NCBI GenBank assembly: GCA_023255615.1
Contig: JAHFLI010000002.1
Span: 3,721 to 32,454, forward strand
From: Candidatus Woesearchaeota archaeon
GTDB taxonomy: Archaea > Nanobdellota > Nanobdellia > Woesearchaeales > JACQSR01
Direction: 5' to 3'
DNA length: 28,734 nt
Part shown: piece after piece, positions 23,410 to 28,734 of the stretch
How the letters are laid out: the number at the start of each line of letters is the position of its first letter
How positions within the stretch are numbered: the stretch's first letter is position 1
Translations under genes and position numbers: made by a program
Notes under the pieces: model-generated
Told to the model about the DNA's origin: nothing
The model's input: the letters and a program-made list of their open reading frames with translations, nothing else
Database searches by the model: none

Positions 23410-24168
23410 TTATTCTTTCTTCAAAAAAATAAAATGAGAGTCATCAGAAGATTTGGGATCAAATACATACTTTCCTCGATCAAATTTCTTAAGATCCTCT
23501 ATTTTTTGAATATTATTGCGCACGATGAAATCAGCAAACATGCCTCGCGCTTTCTTCGCTAAAATGCCGATCACTTGATATTTTCCATTCTTTAAATTCT
23601 TGAATACCATATGAATGACTTTGCATTTTAACTGGTCAAAATCAACTGCTTCCTCATATTCTTTCGATGCGCAATTCACAAGCACATCTTTGCATTCTTT
23701 GTTTAACGAATCGGTAATTTTTTGCTTCCAGAATGAATACAAATCATTTCCTGCAGGATTGGCAAAAGGAGTATCCATGTCTAGCCGATATGCTTGAATC
23801 AAATCAAATGGGCGCAATAACCCATGAAGTCCACTAATAATACGAACACTATTTTGTAATCTCTCAAACTCTGGTTGCTTATATGCAAAAAAATCAAATC
23901 CATGATAGACAGGACCATTAAAAGTAAAAATCGCTTGGCGCGCATTTTTTGGAGTAAATGGCGTTTTCCACTCTTGATATCGTCGATGATTTAATGCTGC
24001 AAGATCTTTGCTGATTCCCATTAATGTCGCGAGTTCTTCAGGAGTTTTTTTCTTGAGAATGTCCACAAGTTTTTGAGTATCAGATAACCATTGAGGCACC
24101 GTATACTTATCATAAGGAATGGTTTTCTCAAATTCAAGTGTTTTTGCCGGTGAGATAATGACAATCAT
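23410..24168 (-). CDS. yaaA: YaaA family protein (peroxide stress, DUF328/UPF0246)
   Basis: 252 aa from ATG at 24168 (MIVIISPAKTLEF); a few extra residues upstream are possible. It has family hallmarks: the ISPAKTL start, NHRRYQEW, FNGPVYHGFDFFAY, RIISGLHGLLRPFDLIQAYRLDMDT, LVNCASKEY, KARGMFADFIVRN and a final F-D lobe. E. coli YaaA limits intracellular iron during hydrogen-peroxide stress and so reduces DNA damage; the fold binds DNA. Its place as the first gene of the minus-strand repair island with ku and ligD makes a shared role in oxidative or desiccation damage plausible (inference). TATA-like AATATATTTATATTG (24190-24204) is 26-29 bp upstream. Confidence 0.92.
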   Translation of the reverse strand: MIVIISPAKTLEFEKTIPYDKYTVPQWLSDTQKLVDILKKKTPEELATLMGISKDLAALNHRRYQEWKTPFTPKNARQAIFTFNGPVYHGFDFFAYKQPEFERLQNSVRIISGLHGLLRPFDLIQAYRLDMDTPFANPAGNDLYSFWKQKITDSLNKECKDVLVNCASKEYEEAVDFDQLKCKVIHMVFKNLKNGKYQVIGILAKKARGMFADFIVRNNIQKIEDLKKFDRGKYVFDPKSSDDSHFIFLKKE

Positions 24169-24219
24169 CATAAAAAGAGACAATTCTCAATATAAATATA
24201 TTGTGTTTATCATTCAAAG

Positions 24220-24227
24220 AAAAAAAG
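24220..24227 (-). terminator. Candidate T-run terminator of the SRP RNA gene
   Basis: On the minus strand TTTTTTTC follows GGGCATGCCTGC about 55 nt beyond the predicted mature 3' end of SRP RNA. Archaeal RNA polymerase stops at such T-runs. A weaker run lies at about 24236-24245. Confidence 0.35.
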
Positions 24228-24281
24228 CAGGCATGCCCAAAAATCGAACATGATAACTTGCACCAGTTTTTTCTTGATCTT

Positions 24282-24500
24282 TCCTCGGCTCTGCAACCCT
24301 AAAGACACCGACGAAAATGGTGAGTGCTGCTTCATTCCTGACCTGACACGTTTCCCAGAATCATCGATCCATCAGGACAAAGCGTCGTCGTCCAGACCAA
24401 GACTGATACATGCTATCATGTCCTTTCCCTGAGCTTCGATCCTCCCTAAAGCACGTCTGAAGTAACAGGAGAGTGCTGACCTCCCGATCTAGCCTGCGGA
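24282..24500 (-). ncRNA. Signal recognition particle (7S) RNA
   Basis: The gap between yaaA and the MBL gene is GC-richer than its surroundings and holds the SRP RNA signature on the minus strand. Helix 8 has GTCAGGTCAGGAATGAAGCA followed by GCACTCACC, the SRP54-binding arm with the GGAA tetraloop and asymmetric AGCAG bulge. The 5' part has GGGAGGTCAGCACTCTCCTG followed by TTAC, the Alu-domain helix 3/4 region found in archaeal 7S RNA. The ends pair: 5' TCC..GGCT with 3' AGCC..GGA, and GGACGACGACG pairs with CGTCGGTGTC as helix 5. The boundaries are estimated to within about 10 nt. The length of about 220 nt is short for archaea (near 300). It targets membrane and secreted proteins to the translocon. 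Confidence 0.9.
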
Positions 24501-24518
24501 GCAGAATAGTAGAGTATT

Positions 24519-24528
24519 GTTTTTAAAC
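24519..24528 (-). promoter_or_regulatory. SRP RNA TATA box
   Basis: GTTTAAAAAC on the minus strand is centred about 25 bp upstream of the predicted SRP RNA 5' end at 24500. Confidence 0.6.
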
Positions 24529-24620
24529 ATTGTCTTAAATCGACGATATCATCAAAAAATTTATTAACTTCAAAATTCACCGTGTAAAAGGGGGTTTGCA
24601 TTTCACCATCAATTACTTTT

Positions 24621-25511
24621 TTGGGAACTGGAGGAGACACCTATGTTGTGGGAAGACAGCTCCGTTCGTCAGGTGGTATTATTCTTCACCTCGGAGAAAA
24701 TCAATTCCATATTGATCCAGGACCGGGTGCATTAACCAAAGCAAAAGAATATGGCATAAGCCTTCGTGCAACAACTGCCATTCTTGTTTCACATGCACAT
24801 ATGAATCATGGGAATGATGTCAATGCTGTTATTGATGGGATGACCTATCGTGGTTTCGATAAAAAAGGAGTTCTTCTTGGTTCAGAATCTGTCGTGAATG
24901 GATATCTTTCTTATCCTCCCGTGGTCAATCAATTTTATAAAAATTGTTTGGAACGATTTATTGTTGTACGACCACTCCAACGTGTTGCGATAAACGAAAT
25001 CGAAATCCAAATGCTTCCTTGCGATCATACTGATCCTTCTGCGGTTGGATTTAAATTCTTCACACCGGAATTTACTCTGGTCTACAGTGGAGATACCAAG
25101 TTTTCAAAAAAAATAATCGAATCGTACAAAAACTCAAAAATAGTCATCCTTAATGTGGTCTCCCAAAAAGGAGACGGAAAGAATTTATCGGTTGCAGATG
25201 CTATAAAAATAGTTAACGAAGTGCGTCCTCGATTATGCATTCTCACTCATTTTGGCATTTCAATGCTTGAGGCAGACCCTCTTTCCATTTCGAGAGAGAT
25301 CTACAAAGAAACTGGAGTTGACACCATTGCGGCGAAAGACGGTATGATCGTTAATCCCCTTTCATACTCTGTATCACAAGGCCAAACCACATTAAATCCA
25401 TATACCCCACCACGAGAAATTGAAGTGAAAGAAATTCTTAAAGAGATAGACATCGAAAAAGCACTTGAAGAAAATAAAACACTCAATGAATTATTTGGAG
25501 CAAAGCAATAA
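24621..25511 (+). CDS. Metallo-beta-lactamase fold hydrolase with an altered metal motif
   Basis: 296 aa from TTG at 24621. The first beta strand normally reads ITFLGTGG, and the codons for SITF lie upstream of this TTG, so the real start is probably near 24600 at a non-ATG codon (ATT) behind AAAGGGGG. The frame continues to 24591 without a stop. Residues below count from the TTG. The metal motif HxHxDH appears as H58-A-H60-M-N62-H63, with Asn in place of Asp. Other ligands are His136 (LPCDHTDP), Asp158 (VYSGDTKFS) and His210 (ILTHFG). IDPGPGALTKAKEYGI is typical of archaeal members close to RNase Z. The substrate is unknown. The C-terminal 40 residues are charged and helical. The 3' end overlaps the presenilin gene by 29 bp. 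Confidence 0.85.
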   Translation: MGTGGDTYVVGRQLRSSGGIILHLGENQFHIDPGPGALTKAKEYGISLRATTAILVSHAHMNHGNDVNAVIDGMTYRGFDKKGVLLGSESVVNGYLSYPPVVNQFYKNCLERFIVVRPLQRVAINEIEIQMLPCDHTDPSAVGFKFFTPEFTLVYSGDTKFSKKIIESYKNSKIVILNVVSQKGDGKNLSVADAIKIVNEVRPRLCILTHFGISMLEADPLSISREIYKETGVDTIAAKDGMIVNPLSYSVSQGQTTLNPYTPPREIEVKEILKEIDIEKALEENKTLNELFGAKQ

Positions 25512-26385
25512 TCCCATACCCAATCAAACATCCTGTGGTAATAAATGGCATCGCGGGATAAAATTTTCCTTTTTCTCCTCGTAAGAGAAGATACGTAACC
25601 GCTGCCGTTGCACCGAGAACAACGATAAGGGAAAATCCATAGGCAGACGCTTTTGTCAATCCGTTTCTCAGCAGAGATTCCATGACAACTCCAGAAAACA
25701 TTAAAGGAAAGGCAACATCACCACCGCCAAGAATCGCTGTTCGTCCTTTTCCTGTTTTCGATGGTTGTGCAACAGAAATTATTTTTTTCTGTGTATAGGG
25801 AATTGCTAATCCCGCAAAGAGTTTGGATTCCATCGTAAACTTTGCCATCGTAATCATATGCTTACTCTTCCACACTGCATATGCATCATACACGGAGATA
25901 AGAAGCAACACAATGATCATCCAAAATACGTTCAACAACGGAACAAATAACAACGCAATCCCACTGTACATCGCAATCTCGGTTAGATTGTGAATAATAA
26001 CTTGTGGCTTGAAAATTTTCAACAGCGCGAACAATAATCCTAAACATCCTGCAATAAGGGGATGAAGAAACACTCCAAAGGTTACCGTTAATGTTGCCCA
26101 AACTGCCGTAAAATACCAAAATTTCCATAACCCCATTTTTTTAAAACGAATAATCAAAAGCAACAACACTGTTCCAATCATGATAGCGCTAAAGATATAC
26201 ACCGTCGTTGTCCCTCCTTGAATTGCTGGTCGTTCCCCTAACGCAGTATCGCCATGAGTTACAACATGTTCTCCAGTTGGAGAAACAGAAATCTGAGCAT
26301 CCATATCAATCAAAGCAAGACCAATAAGTTGAGAAACAACGAAAATTAAAATCAGAAAAATACTGACGGTAAGGGTATGCTTCAT
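25483..26385 (-). CDS. Presenilin-family intramembrane aspartyl protease (PSH)
   Basis: 300 aa from ATG at 26385 (MKHTLTVSIFL), the usual length for archaeal presenilin homologues, with nine predicted TM segments. The catalytic Asp pair is in YD (Asp167, SVYDAYAVW, TM6) and GxGD (Asp223, ILGGGDVAFPLMF, TM7). The PAL motif is YPAMPF (277-280, Met for Leu). A long hydrophilic loop lies between TM1 and TM2 (residues about 28-62), and another before the GxGD helix. The enzyme cuts TM segments, for example leftover signal peptides. TATA GCTATAAAAATT (26405-26416 on this strand) is 26 bp upstream. It is divergent from the MgtE-like pair. Confidence 0.93.
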   Translation of the reverse strand: MKHTLTVSIFLILIFVVSQLIGLALIDMDAQISVSPTGEHVVTHGDTALGERPAIQGGTTTVYIFSAIMIGTVLLLLIIRFKKMGLWKFWYFTAVWATLTVTFGVFLHPLIAGCLGLLFALLKIFKPQVIIHNLTEIAMYSGIALLFVPLLNVFWMIIVLLLISVYDAYAVWKSKHMITMAKFTMESKLFAGLAIPYTQKKIISVAQPSKTGKGRTAILGGGDVAFPLMFSGVVMESLLRNGLTKASAYGFSLIVVLGATAAVTYLLLRGEKGKFYPAMPFITTGCLIGYGIIALLQIIH

Positions 26386-26408
26386 AGATCTCTCGTACTC
26401 GAACAATT

Positions 26409-26440
26409 TTTATAGCTTTACATTCCAGGAAAGCTATAAA
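26409..26440. promoter_or_regulatory. Symmetric divergent promoter: 11-bp inverted repeat with two TATA boxes
   Basis: TTTATAGCTTT (26409-26419) and AAAGCTATAAA (26430-26440) are perfect inverted arms 10 bp apart. Each arm is the TATA box of the gene on its side: about 26 bp before the presenilin ATG at 26385 (minus) and about 28 bp before the ATG at 26465 (plus). Confidence 0.65.
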
Positions 26441-26464
26441 TAACCATACAAGAATGAAGAATCC

Positions 26465-27007
26465 ATGAACTTGCTTGATAAAAACTTCAAAGAAATCTTC
26501 TCAGGTCAGGTCATTTCCAATTTAGGTGGTCTCATTGCCGGCCTCGGTATTGCCATTTACACTGATAAAATACTCCTCATTCCGGGAATGTTTGTTCTTC
26601 TTCCAGGATTCTTAGAACTCCGGGGAAATATTAGCGGCACTCTTTCTTCTCGCTTGAGTTCTGGATTTTTTGTCGGAGCAATAAAATCAGACTCGATGAA
26701 TTCAATAATTGTCAAAGCAAACGTCATTGCCTCTTTTTTATTAGTCATGATCGTTTCTTACTTTCTTGGTCTTCTTGCCTATTTCTTCAATTTTTTTGTT
26801 AATCATGTGTCCACTCCACGAATTATTTGGATACCCCTTATTGCAGGAATTATCGCAAATCTCGTTGAAATCCCTCTCACTCTTTTTTTAACTTTTTATT
26901 TGTACAAAAAAGGCCATGATCCTAATAATATCATGGGACCGTTTATCACCTCTTCCGGAGATATCACTAGTGTTGCAGCCATTCTGATAGCGTTGTGGGT
27001 CATATGA
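26465..27007 (+). CDS. MgtE/SLC41-type cation permease, subunit 1
   Basis: 180 aa, five predicted TM segments, matching one MgtE transmembrane domain without the cytosolic N and CBS domains. Key motifs are VLLPGFLELRGNISGTLSSR (TM2 region) and HDPNNIMGPFITSSGDITSV (TM5), where the Asp of SGD occupies the position of the pore metal-binding Asp of MgtE. It should carry Mg2+ or another divalent ion. The stop overlaps the ATG of the next gene as ATGA (27004-27007), so the two subunits are made together. Related to the archaeal COG1824 permeases (assignment from memory of the family). Confidence 0.85.
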   Translation: MNLLDKNFKEIFSGQVISNLGGLIAGLGIAIYTDKILLIPGMFVLLPGFLELRGNISGTLSSRLSSGFFVGAIKSDSMNSIIVKANVIASFLLVMIVSYFLGLLAYFFNFFVNHVSTPRIIWIPLIAGIIANLVEIPLTLFLTFYLYKKGHDPNNIMGPFITSSGDITSVAAILIALWVI

Positions 27008-27690
27008 AAAAACTAATCGAGAGAATAAAAACATTGAAACGAAACGAAAATCATTCACTTCTTCACACACTTCATACAAAACATCATTTGTCAAGACAAA
27101 CGTTATTGTATATCAAAGAATATGGTTCTGAATCTCATACGATTAAAACAATTTTCAAAGAGAGTCTGAAAATTCTGCTCTTTGCATCGTTAATCAGTTC
27201 TTTTGGCGGATTTGCTCTGGAACATATCAAATTGACGTTTATTTCTCTCTTCCCGTTGATTATTCTTTTACCAACTCTCAATGATATGGTCGGGGATTAT
27301 GGTACTATTGTTTCTTCCCGATTTTCTGCTATGCTCCATGAAGGACGCATTAATAAAAATCCAACAAAAAACCCAGAAGTGAAGCACCTGTACAAACAAA
27401 TCATCTTGATTTCTTTTTTACTTGTCTTATTTAGCGCAGGAATGGCGTTGTTTGTCTCAACGTACTCAGGGTATGCAGTGACGACTCTCACCATTATCAA
27501 AATTATTCTCATTGCAGTCATTGATGTTTTTATTATGATCAATGTCTTATTTCTCATCTCCATTAATGCTGGACTCTATTTTCATCGAAGAAATGAAGAT
27601 CCCAATAACGTACTTATTCCTATTACGACGGCGATTGCAGATTTTGGCAATATGATCGTGTTGTTTTTCCTCGTCACGTTATTTTTTTAA
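27004..27690 (+). CDS. MgtE/SLC41-type cation permease, subunit 2
   Basis: 228 aa from ATG at 27004, which overlaps the previous stop by 4 nt. A basic N-terminal extension of about 60 residues (KKLIERIKTLKRNENHSLLH and LSRQTLLYIKEYG) precedes five TM segments. The pore motifs are diverged copies of those in subunit 1: ILLPTLNDMVGDYGTIVSSR and EDPNNVLIPITTAIADFGN. The two proteins therefore look like the two halves of an SLC41-type duplicated carrier, encoded separately, and probably form a heterodimer (inference). Confidence 0.83.
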   Translation: MKKLIERIKTLKRNENHSLLHTLHTKHHLSRQTLLYIKEYGSESHTIKTIFKESLKILLFASLISSFGGFALEHIKLTFISLFPLIILLPTLNDMVGDYGTIVSSRFSAMLHEGRINKNPTKNPEVKHLYKQIILISFLLVLFSAGMALFVSTYSGYAVTTLTIIKIILIAVIDVFIMINVLFLISINAGLYFHRRNEDPNNVLIPITTAIADFGNMIVLFFLVTLFF

Positions 27691-27694
27691 TAAT

Positions 27695-27706
27695 CCTTAT
27701 AAAATA
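27695..27706 (+). promoter_or_regulatory. TATA box of the COG1325-like gene, leaderless start
   Basis: CCTTATAAAATA is centred 26 bp before the ATG at 27727, with no ribosome binding site between. Confidence 0.55.
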
Positions 27707-27726
27707 AAACATACTCAATACGCGAA

Positions 27727-28176
27727 ATGAAGGTTGTCAATACCATCCAGATAACGGTGTTTGCAAAAGCGCAAGAAAACAAAGAACAGATTGTTAATAC
27801 ATTGAAAGAATTTTTACCCGGCGATCTGGAAAAAGAAAAAGTATGCATTGAAGAAACCAAAGCGATAGGATCTGATGATAGTCCTGTTGTCATTTACAAA
27901 GTTCTTCTGAGTAAAGATCGTCATTGTAATGATATTCTTCATTTGTTCAAAGAAAAACTACCTGCTGATCAAAAACAATTACTCGTACGACAACTTCATT
28001 CTCGACTGGATGAAGAATTTGATTTTTTTCTCCGCTTGGATAAAGATGCATTGCTGAACGATCATCGCTATGAACTCACTGACGGAGGCCATTGTTTTCA
28101 TTTCAAATTAAATATTGCGTGTTTTCCGAGAAAACGAGCAACCGCAGAAAAAGTCATTAGAGAAATGTTTGTATAA
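27727..28176 (+). CDS. Archaeal RNA-binding protein, exosome-associated family (COG1325)
   Basis: 149 aa, normal family length. The layout is the COG1325/PF01877 one: a beta strand at the start (VNTIQITVFAKAQENKE), a short helix, a second strand pair ending VVIYKVLLS, then the conserved LVRQLHSRLDEEFDFFLRLDKDAL and FHFKLNIACFPRKRATAEKVI. Archaeal members are thought to bind RNA and are often encoded near exosome or ribosomal genes. No exosome gene is adjacent here. The next gene is tRNA-Pro on the other strand, only 2 bp away. Confidence 0.85.
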   Translation: MKVVNTIQITVFAKAQENKEQIVNTLKEFLPGDLEKEKVCIEETKAIGSDDSPVVIYKVLLSKDRHCNDILHLFKEKLPADQKQLLVRQLHSRLDEEFDFFLRLDKDALLNDHRYELTDGGHCFHFKLNIACFPRKRATAEKVIREMFV

Positions 28177-28178
28177 AT

Positions 28179-28251
28179 GGGGTCACGGGGATTTGAACCC
28201 CGAGCTGAGTCCCCCGAAGACCCAATGTTGGCCAAGTTACACCATGACCCC
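28179..28251 (-). tRNA. tRNA-Pro (anticodon CGG)
   Basis: 73 nt, intron-free. The acceptor stem is GGGGTCA/TGACCCC with 7 pairs. The D arm is GTGT..ACAT. The anticodon stem is GGGTC/GACTC around loop TTCGGGG, giving anticodon CGG (reads CCG). The variable loop is 4 nt. The T arm is CGGGG-TTCAAAT-CCCCG. The 3' CCA is not encoded. Confidence 0.95.
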
Positions 28252-28702
28252 TATCAGTAATAGGAAAAATACAGAATTTATAAAATCGACGAAGTATTAC
28301 TTTCGGTACAGTTCTTGAGCCCGAAAAAGATACTGCTCTCCAAGAGAAGTTGCGATTACATCAACTCGTTTTTGCAGTGCGGAACGTATTTCTCCTGGAA
28401 TTTTTCTTCTTAAATCTTTCTATTTGACACCACTAAATAGTAGTGTTTTAACCAAATGCTAAGATTTAAATAAATACCTTCATTTACGTTTTATTCTGAT
28501 CTCACATGCAGAGTGATTGTTTTTGGCGGAAATGAAGATTTCTTAAGGACGTATGTAGTTAGAGGTTCATTAAATAACCTCAAAAGAGGAGACAGGACTC
28601 ATATTAGCCCCTTTTACACGTTTTTCTCTCCTAATTCCCTTTTTTCCACCCCCACATCACCAAACCTTAATAAAGTTAGAACGAATTATTTTATCCAAAA
28701 AA
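28252..28702. other. 450-bp stretch without a clear gene
   Basis: It holds three weak items. (1) A start-less minus-strand frame at 28297-28419 with protein-like content (RRKIPGEIRSALQKRVDVIA, then GEQYLFRAQELYRK), probably the tail of a lost gene. (2) A TATA-like ATTTAAATAA at 28465-28474 that would start a plus-strand transcript near 28495-28500. (3) Downstream of it a GTG-initiated frame (28513-28710, VIVFGGNEDFLRTYV at its start, then low-quality sequence) and a small hairpin GAGGTT..AACCTC (28562-28581). The transcript could be a small RNA or a degraded gene. I see no C/D or H/ACA box set that I would defend. Confidence 0.3.
28275..28288 (-). promoter_or_regulatory. tRNA-Pro TATA box
   Basis: ATTTTATAAATTC on the minus strand is centred about 30 bp before the tRNA 5' end, consistent with an archaeal tRNA promoter. 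Confidence 0.5.
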
Positions 28703-28734
28703 ATGATTGATCTAGAAGCACTCAAAAAAGCGAA
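28703..28734 (+). CDS. Start of a gene cut by the window edge
   Basis: ATG at 28703 opens MIDLEALKKA and continues past the edge. TATA-like CTTAATAAAG (28666-28675) is about 30 bp upstream, matching the leaderless pattern of the window. Too short to identify. Confidence 0.5.
   Translation, partial: MIDLEALKKA

Noticed and set aside
24250..24640. Short open frames in the yaaA-MBL gap
   Set aside because: They overlap the SRP RNA gene and its promoter; the translations have no protein-like features.
28550..28640. C/D or H/ACA guide RNA
   Set aside because: An ATGAAGA and an ACA-like triplet occur, but the paired boxes, spacing and K-turn are not convincing.
1..28734. CRISPR array, IS element or prophage
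   Set aside because: No regularly spaced repeats, transposase, integrase or phage structural gene was seen.

Overview
The window is almost certainly chromosomal DNA of an archaeon with an AT-rich genome. Five lines of evidence support this: an archaeal-type SRP RNA gene, a presenilin-type intramembrane protease, a COG1325-type RNA-binding protein, a paired archaeal MgtE-like permease, and TATA boxes about 25-28 bp upstream of most start codons (so most mRNAs look leaderless). The Cys-rich lipoprotein N-terminus, the many short gene remnants and the small ARQAG-coding palindrome remind me of uncultured DPANN archaea such as Woesearchaeota. That placement is an inference.

Layout. 1-6100: a cell-surface block on the minus strand, with a membrane-anchored protein cut by the window edge, two paralogous lipoproteins with a glycosidase-like TIM barrel, and a secreted protein. 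6153-20282: five branched-chain amino-acid genes, all on the plus strand (ilvC, leuC, leuD, ilvD, ilvE). They do not form an operon; each has its own promoter. Between them lie a RelE-type toxin-antitoxin pair, a homoserine-kinase fragment, an Arg-rich orphan, a frameshifted protease remnant, an MNT/HEPN pair with a truncated HEPN half, a lipoprotein sulfatase, a membrane protein, an AEC transporter and an mscL-racemase operon. The genes for acetolactate synthase, leuA and leuB are not in the window.

20283-24168: a minus-strand DNA-repair island, yaaA - ku - PE/polymerase LigD - ATP-dependent ligase. Together these make a complete two-component NHEJ set in which the LigD functions are split over two genes overlapping by 4 nt. 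24282-24500: the SRP RNA gene. 24600-28176: an MBL-fold hydrolase, a presenilin homologue (PSH), a two-subunit MgtE-like permease and an exosome-associated RNA-binding protein. 28179-28251: tRNA-Pro(CGG). The last 450 bp hold only remnants and the first codons of another gene.

The points most worth following are: (1) the archaeal NHEJ island with a PE-Pol fusion and a separate ligase; (2) two surface glycosidase-like paralogues that keep the acid/base Glu but have Lys where the nucleophile Glu is expected; (3) palindromic or back-to-back TATA boxes serving divergent genes; (4) a series of decayed genes (thrB, hepT, a trypsin-like protease and Cys-rich secreted fragments) at the gene boundaries.
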